From Sphingomonas sp. SRS2 (GTDB lineage: Bacteria; Pseudomonadota; Alphaproteobacteria; Sphingomonadales; Sphingomonadaceae), in assembly GCF_000971055.1 (NCBI RefSeq), contig NZ_LARW01000108.1, positions 58,409 to 122,408 on the forward strand: a DNA stretch of 64,000 nucleotides, in the 5' to 3' direction. Positions within the stretch are counted from its first letter, which is position 1. Every line of letters starts with the position of its first letter. The translations under genes and the position numbers were made by a program. This document shows, in pieces, positions 1 to 10,445 of this stretch. Below the pieces are notes generated by a model that saw only the letters and a program-made list of their open reading frames with translations, did not search any database and had not been told where the DNA came from.

Positions 1-2666
1 TGATCGATCTGGATGAGCGGCAGTCCATCAAGATCGAAGTCCATCAAAGCGTTCCAGCTGCTTTTCGCTGGAGCCACATCGAGCTTCGGCAGCACGAGCA
101 GCTCGCGGGCCCGGGTTGCCGCGACATACCAAAGCCGCAGCCGCTCGCGCTCGCGCTCCGCGACCTCGGCTGCTTTTGCTTCCTCGTAACCCGCAGGCTC
201 AACCCCGAAGATTGGCAGGAAGATGCGCCTCGTTTCGCTGTCGATGATCGGATCGCGCACGTCGTTGCCTGACGTCATCGTGTTGATCGGCACGACGATC
301 GGCCATTCGAGGCCCTTGGAGGCGTGCATCGTGACCAGCGATACCGCTTCCTCCTGAGCGTCAGGACGCCCCTCGGCCGACCGGACCTTGCCCTCCCATG
401 CCGCCGTCATCACGTCCGCGAACGCCCTCAATCCTCGTACGCCATAAGGCTGCGCCAGGCTCAAGAAGAGATCGACATTGGCCAGCGGCCGCTCTGCCTG
501 CCCGCCATGGCGCTGGAGCAGGATGGCGCGCACGCGCAGCACGTCAACCGCCTCGGCCAGCAATTGGTGCGGCGTGGTTCCGTTGATCCCCCGACGGAGT
601 GCCTGAAGCTTCTCGACGATGTCGCGGGCGTGGCGGTTTTCGATCGCATCTGGGTCGAGGTGGATATTGAGCTTTGGGCGTGCTGCGGGACGCTCCGGAT
701 CACGGGGCTGGTTCCAGACGAGATCGAGCAGTTGCTCCTCGGTCAAGCCAACCAGCGGCCCGCGCAGGAGTGCGATCAGTGCGAGGCTGTCGCGGCTATC
801 GGCCAGCACTCGCGTGATCGCGACGAGATCCTGCACCTCCTGGCGGCGGTAGAAGCCTTTGCCGGCTTGGGTCGCCACAGGCACGCCGCGCTTCTCGAGC
901 GCCTCTTCGTAACGCCACAGTTCGGTCCCGCCGGGCGCCAGCAACGCGATGTCGCCAGGTCGGCAGGGCCGTCGCTCGTCGGTCTTGCGGTCGACGATGA
1001 TCTGGCTGCCGATCAGCCGGCTGCACATTTCCGCGACGGCCTCTGCTTCGCAGTCGCGCTGCGCGGCCGCTTTGGCCTTGCCGTCCTCGCCCGCGCATTG
1101 AACCGGGAGCGCTGCGACGCACAACCCCTCGCCGTGATCAGGGTGAAAGCTGTCGAGTGCGGTGAATCCCGGCTGCCCTTTCTCGACCGTCATGTGCGGC
1201 GCGAAGCGTTCGTTCACATATGCGAGGATCGCCGCGCACGAGCGGAAGTTAGTTGAGATTGACAGCAGGTCTTGGGGATTGAGTGCCCGGATCGCCTCGC
1301 GCGCCCGGATATAAGCGGCGACGTCGGCCCCGCGAAAGCGGTAGATCGCCTGCTTGGGATCGCCGACGAGGAACAGCGCACCCGGCCTAATCCGGTAGGC
1401 CGCCCAATCCTGCGGATCGGCACCGGCGATCGGGTCGCCGCACAACCGCCAGAATATTTCCGTCTGAAGGGGATCTGTGTCCTGGAACTCGTCTACCAGC
1501 ACATGGGTGTATCGTTTTGCCAATGCTTCGCGCACCACCGGATGATCGCGCAACAAGTCGCGCGCCGCGAAGATCAGGTCGTCGAAATCGAGCAGCGCCG
1601 CCGAACGCTTATAGTCGCGGAAGTTGTCGGCGATGGGTTGGATAGCCGCGATCAGGTCTGCCAGCACGCGTCCTGCCACGGCTTGTAGAAGCACCGTCCA
1701 ACCCCGACAGCAGGCGAGGTGGAGCACTTCGGCTTGGGCGTTGAGCAGCCCACCATCCGCCTTGGACAGGCCTGCCGTCTTCGCTGCCGCCTCCCATTTG
1801 CCCTTCTTTTTGTAGGCGCTGAACGCACCCTTAGCCGTGCAGAGTGACGGGTGCGGGGTCGAAGCAAGCAGGCGAACAAGCGCCGGGGGCGCCTCGTCCT
1901 CAACCGCGAATGCGATCGCCTCGCTCATCTCCACGAAGGCCGAGGCGCCCGCTGTACTCTCCGCCTCCTGAGCAGCCGTGCCGATGACGAAGGCGCGATA
2001 GGCTTCAGCCGCCGCGCCGAAGGTCGTCACCAACGGCGAGATCCCGCCCACATCAGGTGCCACCAGCACCCGATTGTCGCGCAGCGCTCCTGCCGCAGTT
2101 GCGATCAGTTCGCTCGCTTTCGTTGGGTTCAGGAACACGAGCTCGGCGACGAGACTCTCCTCGCCCGAGTTGAGCGTGACGCGAAGCCAGCGATCGACGG
2201 CATCGCTGAACGTCAGGTCCGCTTGCGCGGGGTCCATTAGCGAAGCGCCGGGATCGATGTTCGCCTCGACCGGATAGGGCTTGATGAGCCGCTGGCAGAA
2301 GCCGTGGATCGTCGAGCAGGTAATCTCGTCGATCGCGGACGCGGCTTGGTCGAGGTTCGCCCGCTGCTCGGCCGAAAGACCGCTCGGCAGGGCGATACGC
2401 AGTTCCCGGGGCACTTGCCCGTCGAGTAATTCGTCGATGAAGTCGCGGACGCGGGCGAGCAGCTCGCTCGCGGCGAGCTCGGTGAATGTGACGGCCGCAA
2501 TCACTTTGGGCGCAGTGCCACCGGCGAGTAGCAACGCCAGCCGCCCAGCCATGACCGCGGTCTTTCCCGAGCCCGCCCCGGCCTCAACCAGGACGGAGCG
2601 ATCGTGCGCGGTCATCGCGGCCAGGCGCGCAGCTTCGTCGCGAAGTATCGGGATCGCGATGTTCAT
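1..2666 (-). CDS. UvrD/RecB-like superfamily 1 ATP-dependent helicase (C-terminus beyond window)
   Basis: The frame stays open from the ATG at 2666 to the left edge, giving over 880 residues without a stop. Superfamily 1 motifs appear in order: Walker A GAGSGKT near residue 30, motif II VDEFQDTDPLQ, motif III VGDPKQAIYRFRGAD, motif IV STNFRS, and near the edge MHASKGLEWPIV and LWYVAATRARELLVLPKL. This order matches UvrD, AddA and RecB helicases, which unwind DNA 3'-5'. A C-terminal nuclease domain, as in AddA, would lie outside the window. The start overlaps the stop of the upstream nuclease gene by one base (TAATG), so the two are probably co-translated, like AddB with AddA. Helicase identity is certain. 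Its role in the restriction operon is inferred. Confidence 0.93.
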   Translation of the reverse strand, partial: MNIAIPILRDEAARLAAMTAHDRSVLVEAGAGSGKTAVMAGRLALLLAGGTAPKVIAAVTFTELAASELLARVRDFIDELLDGQVPRELRIALPSGLSAEQRANLDQAASAIDEITCSTIHGFCQRLIKPYPVEANIDPGASLMDPAQADLTFSDAVDRWLRVTLNSGEESLVAELVFLNPTKASELIATAAGALRDNRVLVAPDVGGISPLVTTFGAAAEAYRAFVIGTAAQEAESTAGASAFVEMSEAIAFAVEDEAPPALVRLLASTPHPSLCTAKGAFSAYKKKGKWEAAAKTAGLSKADGGLLNAQAEVLHLACCRGWTVLLQAVAGRVLADLIAAIQPIADNFRDYKRSAALLDFDDLIFAARDLLRDHPVVREALAKRYTHVLVDEFQDTDPLQTEIFWRLCGDPIAGADPQDWAAYRIRPGALFLVGDPKQAIYRFRGADVAAYIRAREAIRALNPQDLLSISTNFRSCAAILAYVNERFAPHMTVEKGQPGFTALDSFHPDHGEGLCVAALPVQCAGEDGKAKAAAQRDCEAEAVAEMCSRLIGSQIIVDRKTDERRPCRPGDIALLAPGGTELWRYEEALEKRGVPVATQAGKGFYRRQEVQDLVAITRVLADSRDSLALIALLRGPLVGLTEEQLLDLVWNQPRDPERPAARPKLNIHLDPDAIENRHARDIVEKLQALRRGINGTTPHQLLAEAVDVLRVRAILLQRHGGQAERPLANVDLFLSLAQPYGVRGLRAFADVMTAAWEGKVRSAEGRPDAQEEAVSLVTMHASKGLEWPIVVPINTMTSGNDVRDPIIDSETRRIFLPIFGVEPAGYEEAKAAEVAERERERLRLWYVAATRARELLVLPKLDVAPAKSSWNALMDFDLDGLPLIQID

Positions 2667-5314
2667 TAGATCGCTTCCCAGACGAGCGCGGCATCGCCCA
2701 GTGCCTCACGTGCCGGTTCCAGTTTTCGGGGGCAGTAGCCGTTGCCGGCATTCGCCGGTAGCGCAAAGCTCAGATCGTCATAGTCACCGCCATTGTCGGG
2801 CCCGATCACGGCGCGTCCGGCGAGCAGGCTTGCGCGCGCCGCCCGGAGATGTCCGGCCAGATCCTCCATCACAGCCGCCGGTTCCTCAAGATGGCGGGCT
2901 TCCGTGTCACGAGGGTAGAGCAACGCTGCATCAATCTCGATGCCGTCGCCAAGCAACGCCTTCACCGCATAGGCATAGAGGCAGCGCTGCAGCTCTTTCC
3001 CGCCCTGAAGGACGACCTGGTCCTTCGGCAGCTTGCCGCCCTTATAATCGAACACACGTGCCTTGGCCGCATCCCCCGAGAGGTCGAGGCGATCGATATA
3101 GCCGGATATCTGGAATCCGGTGTCGACGATCTCCACCGGCTTGGTCGTGTCCCAAGGCAATGCACCGTCGGACTTCGCTTTTTGCCCGCCAAACGGTACC
3201 TCGGTGTAGCATTTTTGATCTGATAGAGCCGGTTCAGGATGCTGAAGCGCGTTCAGCGCCGTCTGTTTGGCGTCCTCCACCGTGCGGCGCCACACGACGA
3301 GCGGCGGCACCGCTAGTTCGGCTTGCCACTGCCTGGCGACGGTTGTTGCCGCCTGCTCAATCGCGGCGACAACCTGATTCGGACGTGCGCCGGCAAGGCT
3401 CCCCTGCCCTTCCAGCAGCCGCACCGCATGATCGAGCGTCTCGTGGAGCAGGATGCCGCTTTGTCGCGCGTCCAACACGAGCGCCTCCTCCGCGCTTTCC
3501 GGTGCGCTGATCCCGAGCGCATAGCTCCAGGTGAACCCGAGCGGATTGCGCAGCAGCTTGGCGAGCGAGCTCGCCGACTGCACCCGTTGCAGTGCGGCAA
3601 GCAGCGCGGGATGATTAGCCCGGACCATTCCGTCATGGGCAGTGACAGCGGCTCGCTGCCAGTTGTTCCAGCACTCGGCTGCAGAGCGTGCCTGATCGCT
3701 GGCGCCGAAATCCGCGGGACGCGCCACCAGGCGATCGGTTTCGCTCATCGCATGCGTTGGCCGCCGATTACGGCGGATATAGCGGGCGTCTGGCTGCCCG
3801 CGCAGCAACGGGCTCTTGCCGAGCAGCCGTCCTTCGCTGTCGCGACGAGCTCGCGAGAGCACCACCTGCTCAGTCGTAGTGCAGAGGATCGTCTCGAAAT
3901 CGCGACGGTCGGCAGCGGTAACTGGCAGCGGGTCGAGCTCTCCGACCGGGACGATATGATCGGACAGCAACCGATCCTCGGAAATCCGCCTTGGCCATCC
4001 GGTCGAGGTCAGGCCGAGCAGACGCACGAACTTCCGAGGCGATGCCGCAAGCGCCGACGCCGGCATCCACGCCACCGACACGCACACCTCGCAGGCATCC
4101 TCCTGGCGTAGGCCATCGATGGTGACGTCGATCGCGGCCGCGCTGCCGGCGAGCAGGGCCTTCTTCCAGATACGTAGCGCGCCGCCTGACAGGAAGGTGC
4201 GCCCCATCTCGTCCGCATCGTTCGTCCCACCGCTGAGCTTTTCGACGATTGCCCGGAGGTCGGAGCTATGTTCGATACTATCGGGCCAGCGATCGGCTGT
4301 CAGGCCGCTCAGGAGCCGCTCCCAGGCGTCGGCTGAGGACAAAGGCGCATCGGGCGGCAGCACGCGCTGCCAACCTTCGGGAAGCATCTGGAACGGCCCC
4401 GAGCCAGCGAGCAGCGTCGCGAGCCGCCGCAGGCGCAACTGCGATAGCCCGCGCACCAGGATGTCAGCCAGCGCTGCGGCCGTCTGCCCCTCCCGGGTGG
4501 TGACCACCCGGATACTGTGAACGAAATGCAGGTCGATATTGGCGTCGGCCCTGAGCGCCATGAACTCATCGTCATAGGCGGCCGGCGCAGCCGCCGCGAT
4601 CGCGATTTCGGATGGCTTGGCTGTGCCGCTGGTGATCAACTCGCGCGCCCAGCGCAGCGCCTCGATTGCCTCATGATAGCCGCTGGCAGCGCTTACTGAC
4701 TTAACGTGCGGCGTGGCTGGCTCCGATCGCTCGATCTCGACGTTCGAACCTTCCAGCCAGGCGGGGACTGAGCGCGGCCCTGCGTTCCAGCGCACCGGTA
4801 ACGTCCCGGCAAGCTCGATCAGCAACTCGCGCCAGCACGGCGAAAGCTCGCTGATTCCGACGATCTCGATCTCGCCGAAGAGCACGGGAGCAAGGTGGAG
4901 ACGAGCAAGCGCTTGCGAAGCGAGATCGACCGGCCGCAGCATCGACGAAGGTAGGCGTTCCAATAGGGCCTGCTCGAGCGCGGCCATCGCTGCTAGCCGG
5001 GGATGATCACCGGCTCTCGCAGAAAGGTTGATGCCGGTGCGCCAGACCTTATGCAGGGTGTCGGCCGTGGCGCCCACCATGCCGGGTAGAAGCTTGATGG
5101 CATCCAGCTCACCGAGATCGGTATCGGGCAGCGTCTTCTGGATCCCATCGCGTAGCGCCTCCGCGTCGATAGGCCGCGCGAAGCCGCCGGCAAGGCGGGC
5201 TGCCAGCTGCTCGAAGGACATGACTTGGACGCCATGGCGTCGGTTGCGGGCAGCAGCTAGGCGGATCTCTCGGGACGTCAGCCGCCCATGTGCTATGTAC
5301 GTCTGCCTCTTCAT
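2666..5314 (-). CDS. AddB/RecB-like PD-(D/E)XK nuclease
   Basis: This protein of about 882 residues has a C-terminal RecB-family nuclease core. A motif-I histidine lies in LLHETLDHAVRLLEG, then GYIDRLDL, then VFDYKGGK with Asp and Lys near residues 756 and 758, and a following LQRCLYAYA helix. No Walker A motif is visible in the N-terminal half, and the cysteine set of the AddB iron-sulphur cluster is absent, so it resembles a degenerate helicase fused to a live nuclease. I chose ATG 5314; an in-frame GTG at 5326 would add four residues. It sits 12 bases after res and one base before the helicase. The best reading is the nuclease half of an AddAB-like pair. Coupling to the type III system is inferred from operon structure. 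Confidence 0.85.
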   Translation of the reverse strand: MKRQTYIAHGRLTSREIRLAAARNRRHGVQVMSFEQLAARLAGGFARPIDAEALRDGIQKTLPDTDLGELDAIKLLPGMVGATADTLHKVWRTGINLSARAGDHPRLAAMAALEQALLERLPSSMLRPVDLASQALARLHLAPVLFGEIEIVGISELSPCWRELLIELAGTLPVRWNAGPRSVPAWLEGSNVEIERSEPATPHVKSVSAASGYHEAIEALRWARELITSGTAKPSEIAIAAAAPAAYDDEFMALRADANIDLHFVHSIRVVTTREGQTAAALADILVRGLSQLRLRRLATLLAGSGPFQMLPEGWQRVLPPDAPLSSADAWERLLSGLTADRWPDSIEHSSDLRAIVEKLSGGTNDADEMGRTFLSGGALRIWKKALLAGSAAAIDVTIDGLRQEDACEVCVSVAWMPASALAASPRKFVRLLGLTSTGWPRRISEDRLLSDHIVPVGELDPLPVTAADRRDFETILCTTTEQVVLSRARRDSEGRLLGKSPLLRGQPDARYIRRNRRPTHAMSETDRLVARPADFGASDQARSAAECWNNWQRAAVTAHDGMVRANHPALLAALQRVQSASSLAKLLRNPLGFTWSYALGISAPESAEEALVLDARQSGILLHETLDHAVRLLEGQGSLAGARPNQVVAAIEQAATTVARQWQAELAVPPLVVWRRTVEDAKQTALNALQHPEPALSDQKCYTEVPFGGQKAKSDGALPWDTTKPVEIVDTGFQISGYIDRLDLSGDAAKARVFDYKGGKLPKDQVVLQGGKELQRCLYAYAVKALLGDGIEIDAALLYPRDTEARHLEEPAAVMEDLAGHLRAARASLLAGRAVIGPDNGGDYDDLSFALPANAGNGYCPRKLEPAREALGDAALVWEAI

Positions 5315-5326
5315 GCCCCGCCCCAC

Positions 5327-8263
5327 TTAGAATGCGAACTTCGCTTGACCCTTGTTCTCGACAGGGCGCAACTTCGCGTAGGCGAAGAGGTCGGCCAACG
5401 AACCGCCCTTGTCGCGCCACCCATAGAATGTATCCTCGCCCAAAAGGACATAGTTCCACTCTGCGCCGCTGCGGTGTTCTGCGGGAAGGCCATTAATCCG
5501 GTTGCACCAAGCCACCGCAGCTTTCCGCTTGCGGAGCACGTTTGGACTCGTCAGCTGGCCCTGTGCCTTGGTTTCGATAAGGTAGATACCATTGCCCGTA
5601 CGCACGAGAAAATCGGGAGAATAGAATGCGGGGAGACCGTCTTCCTTGATATAGCGTAGCCGCGCAAAGGTATGCTTTTGCTCGTTGATCTTGCAGTGGG
5701 CATCGACGCTGGCATCCCGCTCACACGTTTCCATGAAGGCGTGTTCTAGGCCGCCATTCCGCGACGGGTATGGCAGGCGAAAGTAGATTGCCTTCTCGAC
5801 GGCGAGGGATGACCCCTCTCGCATCGCCAACTTCGGCACTTCGGAGAGGCGCCGGTGCGCCACCTCTGCCTCGGCAACGATCACACTTTCTTCGGCCTCA
5901 AGTATTGCCCGAGCCCATACCTTAATGAGGTGCTCCGTCACCGGGTCGATGAGCAGGACTCTCCAATTTTCATCGGCGAGCGGATCAATGACCTGACGGA
6001 AAAGGTGGTTGCGAACAAAGGTGTCGATTCCTTCGGCCATCTCGGCCCGATTGATCTGGATGTAGGGGAACTTGTTCGCGTTGGCGAAAGCCTTGGGGCT
6101 GCTCGTAGTATCTGTCAGCGTGACGGCCTCTGCAATGCGCCGCGTAACTCGGGCGAGATAATCGTTGTAGCCCGTTGCCGTCATCACTCCGCCGTGGACG
6201 CGATAATCGCCGAAGCGAGTTTTCGCCTGCACATCTTCGGAGTGGAATTTTTCGCCTTGGCCGAGCTGGCTCTTCAGCTGATCGAGCGTGAAATTGCCAA
6301 ACGCCTGTAGTTTTGCGGGTTCGATATGAGTGTCGTCCAGCTCCTCCACTTCTTCCCGGAGGATGAATGGAAGAGCGAAATCATACTCCTCGAAGCCGGG
6401 CCGCAGCCCGACCGAAATAAGATCGCCGGTCGAGCTGGTATTCTGATCGTCCTCGTCGTCCTCTTCGGTAGCGAGGCCTTCTTGAATCAGCTCGTCATAG
6501 AACCCCTGGAAAGCCGGGTGCTCAACGATCGACAGAATGTCGATCATGTTGGAAGGGGTCTTGCCGGTGCGAATGAGTTGACGATTCTCTCGTTTGATGT
6601 CGTCAAATTCGTTACCGCGCCACATGAGGCGCAGCCCGCGCCCAATGGTCTGCTCCAGCAGGATACCGGAGCCGGACGCCCGCAGCGGTACGATCACGCA
6701 GATGTTGTTCACATCGAAGCCCTCGCGCAGCATTAGGACGCTGACGATGACCCGGGGCGACCGATGCCGATCGACGTCGAACAGGCGTTCGCGCAAAATC
6801 TTCCACTCGTCCGGTTTCAGCTCGCCCTTACGGTTGGAATCGACGCGAAGCAGCTCATCGTCAGCAAGGCCTTCGAGCGTCATAAACTCGGCGACGAGGG
6901 GGGTGACAGTCGTATCCTCGCAGACTACCAGCATTTTCGGGTGCTTGTCAGGATCGAGGCCGGCGAAATCCGCTTCGAGTTTGCGGAGTTTGGTCAGGCC
7001 GGCGCGAAGCATGATCCGCTGCCCTTCAGACAGCATCGGGTTGCCGTTTTCGTCTCGATCGGCGTTGAAGTCGAGGTCTTCATGGCTGAGCGCCCCGATT
7101 TCCGAGCGCTTGTCGAGCACGAGGGATTTCACGAGACCTGCGCGCATCGCGGTTTTCAAGTCGAAATCGACGACAATGTGCGGAAAATAGGCCTTTCGAG
7201 AATTCCTTCCAGTCCCAACCTCGTTGTAGGGCGTCGCTGAAAAATCAACCTGAACAAAGCGAGCGCCCTTCGGCTGTGAAATCAAGTTAAGGCTCTTCTG
7301 CCACTCGACCTCCGTAACTTCCCCCTCCCGCTTGAAATCGTGGATGTGGTGCGCCTCGTCGTTAAACACCATTAATGCCGGTAGGTCTTTTAAGTATGAG
7401 AGAATACCGCCACGCTCAAACCGACGGTTGAGGACGTTCAAATCATTGCCCTGGCTCATGCCAGGCATCAGCGGAAAAATGCTCTGCACCACGGCCTTGG
7501 GATCGACAGTATCTCCGGGGGCGACGATCTCATCGTCTTCGAGTGGCTCGCCTTCTTCTGAAAGGACGTGCCAGTTAGAAATGGCGATGATCCCGCCGGC
7601 TGTCGTTTTGCGGCCGATCTCTTCTTTAGGGCAGACTGCACCTTGGACGAAGCGAAACACCTCATCCCGATAGGCGTCAGGAATGAACAGTTCTTGGAAT
7701 ATCGCTAGATCGGAAATCGAGAAGTCGCGCTTGCCGTGGCGCTCTTTGCCCATGAATGCATCCAATAGGCGATCATAGACGATGAGGCCGGGGACCACGA
7801 TAAGGAAATTTTTTGTGTAGCGCTCGCTTTCCGGCGCGCGGTTTGCGTTTAACACTTGCCAGACCAAGAGGGCTTGCAGCACCCACGTTTTGCCGGTGCC
7901 GGTCGCCATTTTCAGGCAGTATTTGGGATAGCCATTTTTCGGCGCGCGAATGATTTCAGAATCGCGCGTGCTTGCCAACAAAACGTCGGGGGCCGCCCTC
8001 TGGTAGAGGTCCTGCAACGTCGCAATGCCCAGTACCTCGTGGGCATAAATTACATTGAGTAGTGCCTGCCGCTGCCCAGGATGGAAGTTGAACTGCCTGG
8101 AGTCCTGAAACTCCGCTTGAAACCACCATTTCAGTAGCTCGGCCGTCGTCTCCGAAACCAGGTCAAGGATCGGCGCCGTTCCCGCTTCTAGGCCGGCTGA
8201 GAGCTCTTCAACCTTGGCGGTTAAACCGCTGGCAAGAGTAAGTTCGTTGATGCCCGCCATCAC
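5327..8263 (-). CDS. res: Type III restriction enzyme, Res subunit
   Basis: The 978-residue protein has a superfamily 2 translocase core. Walker A MATGTGKT lies at 119-126 and DEAH at 302-305. A late helicase segment reads LREGFDVNN, followed by an EQTIGRGLRLMW motif VI. The C-terminus carries a PD-(D/E)XK endonuclease with SPDF (Asp884) and ETK (Glu897, Lys899). Size and order match EcoP15I and EcoP1I Res. With Mod it would cut unmethylated DNA after ATP-driven communication between head-to-head sites. Its ATG overlaps the mod stop by four bases (ATGA). All catalytic motifs look intact. Confidence 0.95.
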   Translation of the reverse strand: MMAGINELTLASGLTAKVEELSAGLEAGTAPILDLVSETTAELLKWWFQAEFQDSRQFNFHPGQRQALLNVIYAHEVLGIATLQDLYQRAAPDVLLASTRDSEIIRAPKNGYPKYCLKMATGTGKTWVLQALLVWQVLNANRAPESERYTKNFLIVVPGLIVYDRLLDAFMGKERHGKRDFSISDLAIFQELFIPDAYRDEVFRFVQGAVCPKEEIGRKTTAGGIIAISNWHVLSEEGEPLEDDEIVAPGDTVDPKAVVQSIFPLMPGMSQGNDLNVLNRRFERGGILSYLKDLPALMVFNDEAHHIHDFKREGEVTEVEWQKSLNLISQPKGARFVQVDFSATPYNEVGTGRNSRKAYFPHIVVDFDLKTAMRAGLVKSLVLDKRSEIGALSHEDLDFNADRDENGNPMLSEGQRIMLRAGLTKLRKLEADFAGLDPDKHPKMLVVCEDTTVTPLVAEFMTLEGLADDELLRVDSNRKGELKPDEWKILRERLFDVDRHRSPRVIVSVLMLREGFDVNNICVIVPLRASGSGILLEQTIGRGLRLMWRGNEFDDIKRENRQLIRTGKTPSNMIDILSIVEHPAFQGFYDELIQEGLATEEDDEDDQNTSSTGDLISVGLRPGFEEYDFALPFILREEVEELDDTHIEPAKLQAFGNFTLDQLKSQLGQGEKFHSEDVQAKTRFGDYRVHGGVMTATGYNDYLARVTRRIAEAVTLTDTTSSPKAFANANKFPYIQINRAEMAEGIDTFVRNHLFRQVIDPLADENWRVLLIDPVTEHLIKVWARAILEAEESVIVAEAEVAHRRLSEVPKLAMREGSSLAVEKAIYFRLPYPSRNGGLEHAFMETCERDASVDAHCKINEQKHTFARLRYIKEDGLPAFYSPDFLVRTGNGIYLIETKAQGQLTSPNVLRKRKAAVAWCNRINGLPAEHRSGAEWNYVLLGEDTFYGWRDKGGSLADLFAYAKLRPVENKGQAKFAF

Positions 8264-10314
8264 GCCACCTCGACCATGGCTTCGGCTTCGAATCCGAAGA
8301 CATCCACGACCCGAACGCAGATCAAACGCTTGCCATCCTTCCTTGGAAGCCCCGTCAGCCTTGCGGTCGAGACGACTCGGAGGGGATCGTCATCATTCTC
8401 AGTGTTTCCTCGATAGTCTTGCCACACAGAACGGAACACTTCGCCGTCATAGTCCGGATCGACGCTCCAATATTCAATGAGTGCCAACGGATCCGAGTTG
8501 ATGACGTTTTGAAGTTGGCGTCTGTTTGCATCGTCCAAGTTGAGCGCATCTGGCGAAAGCAGAACATAGTTTGCTATCGCCACGTCCAATGCCTCCCCTT
8601 TTCCTTCGGCCCTGCGAAGCACTTCGCCCAGCTTGAGATACTGAAGCGACGAAAAGCGTACCTCGTCAGCCTTCAACTTGTGGCCCTTTTTCTTGAGACG
8701 ATCGAGAAGGTCGGGCGGAATAACCAAAACCTCAAGCTTATCTGCCTGACCGAGCGCCTCAATATCATGTCCAATTGTCGGAGAAAAGTTCCAGCCGAGG
8801 ACGATGACCTTATCCCATCCTCCCATAAGATTGTCGCGAATCTCGATGGCCCGCCGAAGCGTAGTGAGGCCCGTCATCTTATTTGGGCTGTCGGCCAACA
8901 CCAAAGTTTTGCTGCTTCCGGCTATCCGACCCATGTTCTTGTTTGGATTCTCATCGACCGGTAACGGGAGTGCTCCAAAGAGTCCCAGCACGATCTCGGC
9001 AAGATCGCCGATACGGAACCGGCTTCCCATAGTCGAGCGGAGCTGCTCGACTTGATAGTCGCCAATGTGCTGGTAAAGAAAAGGGCGGGCGTCCTGATCG
9101 ATCAGGCGCTTTCGCGCGATCATACAGGCGGGCTTACCGAGGTCGGACACTATCCAGCGCCGGCCAAGCCGTTCGGCCACCGCGGCCGTAGTCCCCGAGC
9201 CTGAGAAAAGGTCCAAGACGAGTGAGTCAGGATTACTGGATGCGCTTATTATTCGCTCAAGAAGCTTCTCAGGTTTTTGGGTGCCGTAGCCCACTTTCTC
9301 GGACGACCATCCCCGTATCATGCTGATGTCATCCCACCAAGTACCAACCTGGACACCTTTGGAATCGTCTAGATATTTCTTTTGCATCGGGACGGTGCCG
9401 GGATTCGTTTGGATCACTAGCCCAGCGTCTATTAGGCCTTGCATCCTCGCCCGCGAATAACGCCAAGCGCGAGTAACGCCCATTACTTCGTAGACGGGAT
9501 TGCCCTTCGCCGCTCCGCCGGGGCCCAACATATTCTCCATCTTGTATCGGCGGCCGTCGGGGTCTTTGTACTTGTAAAACCCGTCGACGTAGTTGTCAGA
9601 CAGAGGCAGATATATGGGATTCCAAATCCTGCTCTGTCCTTTGGCGTAAAATAGGATGACGTCGTGGACGCGACTATAATGTTTGCTTCCCTGTGCCGCA
9701 TCGCCCTTTGCATCGGAGCGTTTCCAGCAAATCTCATTAACGAAGCTATCGGGTCCAAATATGCTGTCGGCCACGACCCTCACATAGTCTGCAACGTGCC
9801 AATCTAGGTGAATGTAAATAGAGCCACTGTCAGAAAGAAGCTCACGCATTAGCACCAGGCGCGGCACGATATTTTCGATGTATGATGACGTGCCATTGGA
9901 CCAAGTGTCGGCGTAGGCATACTGCTCAATCACGGTGGGGCGTTGCTCAATATCACCAGTAGGCAAAGATATCTTGGTCTTGTAGTCAGCTTTGCTGTCA
10001 AACGGTGGATCGATGTAGATGAGATCGACCTTCCCTCTTATCGACCCGGAATTATCGTCACCCGCCAGAAGGGCAGCCATCGCAAGTAGATTATCACCGT
10101 AGATCAGCCTATTGGCGCTCGTATGAATTTGCTGATAATCGGCCCTTTCGCTACTGCGAAGTAGATCCTGCCAGTTGCTATCTCTTGAGGGAATCACCAG
10201 TTCACGCGTCTGCAGCCCGAGGCGGTAATTGCTCTCAGCGCGCTCCATGACACGCTCCGCTTCGCGCTTTCCCTCCGTCACGATCGGCGGAAGCTGCTCT
10301 AACAGACTCTTCAT
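8260..10314 (-). CDS. mod: Type III DNA adenine methyltransferase, Mod subunit
   Basis: The 684-residue protein is a beta-class N6-adenine methyltransferase. The catalytic DPPF (102-105) precedes the SAM-binding FSGSGTT (370-376). The roughly 265 residues between them hold the target-recognition region that sets the site for both modification and restriction. Length matches EcoP15I Mod, about 645 residues. The start overlaps the stop of the tiny upstream ORF by four bases, and the stop overlaps res the same way, so the ratio of modifier to nuclease is probably set by translational coupling. The recognition sequence cannot be read from the protein. Confidence 0.95.
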   Translation of the reverse strand: MKSLLEQLPPIVTEGKREAERVMERAESNYRLGLQTRELVIPSRDSNWQDLLRSSERADYQQIHTSANRLIYGDNLLAMAALLAGDDNSGSIRGKVDLIYIDPPFDSKADYKTKISLPTGDIEQRPTVIEQYAYADTWSNGTSSYIENIVPRLVLMRELLSDSGSIYIHLDWHVADYVRVVADSIFGPDSFVNEICWKRSDAKGDAAQGSKHYSRVHDVILFYAKGQSRIWNPIYLPLSDNYVDGFYKYKDPDGRRYKMENMLGPGGAAKGNPVYEVMGVTRAWRYSRARMQGLIDAGLVIQTNPGTVPMQKKYLDDSKGVQVGTWWDDISMIRGWSSEKVGYGTQKPEKLLERIISASSNPDSLVLDLFSGSGTTAAVAERLGRRWIVSDLGKPACMIARKRLIDQDARPFLYQHIGDYQVEQLRSTMGSRFRIGDLAEIVLGLFGALPLPVDENPNKNMGRIAGSSKTLVLADSPNKMTGLTTLRRAIEIRDNLMGGWDKVIVLGWNFSPTIGHDIEALGQADKLEVLVIPPDLLDRLKKKGHKLKADEVRFSSLQYLKLGEVLRRAEGKGEALDVAIANYVLLSPDALNLDDANRRQLQNVINSDPLALIEYWSVDPDYDGEVFRSVWQDYRGNTENDDDPLRVVSTARLTGLPRKDGKRLICVRVVDVFGFEAEAMVEVA

Positions 10315-10445
10315 TCAGAGATTCCTTTTTCCGTGCGGGTGGCACGGTCACGCGCTTTAGATATTGAAAGGTCACGGTTGTAATGACGCGGTCGCCACAG
10401 CAGCGTTTGTGGGAAAGCGCTGCCTAGCGGCTCATGATCGGTCAT
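10311..10445 (-). CDS. Tiny conserved-position ORF upstream of mod
   Basis: This 44-residue polar, arginine-rich protein starts at ATG 10445 behind an AGGGGA ribosome-binding site. Its stop overlaps the mod start (ATGA), and its start lies inside the end of the HTH gene. I recognise no domain. It could be a leader peptide that couples mod translation, or a small regulator. The overlaps at both ends argue that it is translated. Confidence 0.5.
   Translation of the reverse strand: MTDHEPLGSAFPQTLLWRPRHYNRDLSISKARDRATRTEKGISE

Noticed and set aside
324..1256. Long plus-strand open frame opposite the left-edge helicase
   Set aside because: It is antisense to a frame with perfect UvrD motifs. 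High GC content keeps antisense frames open; its protein is low-complexity and Arg/Ala-rich.
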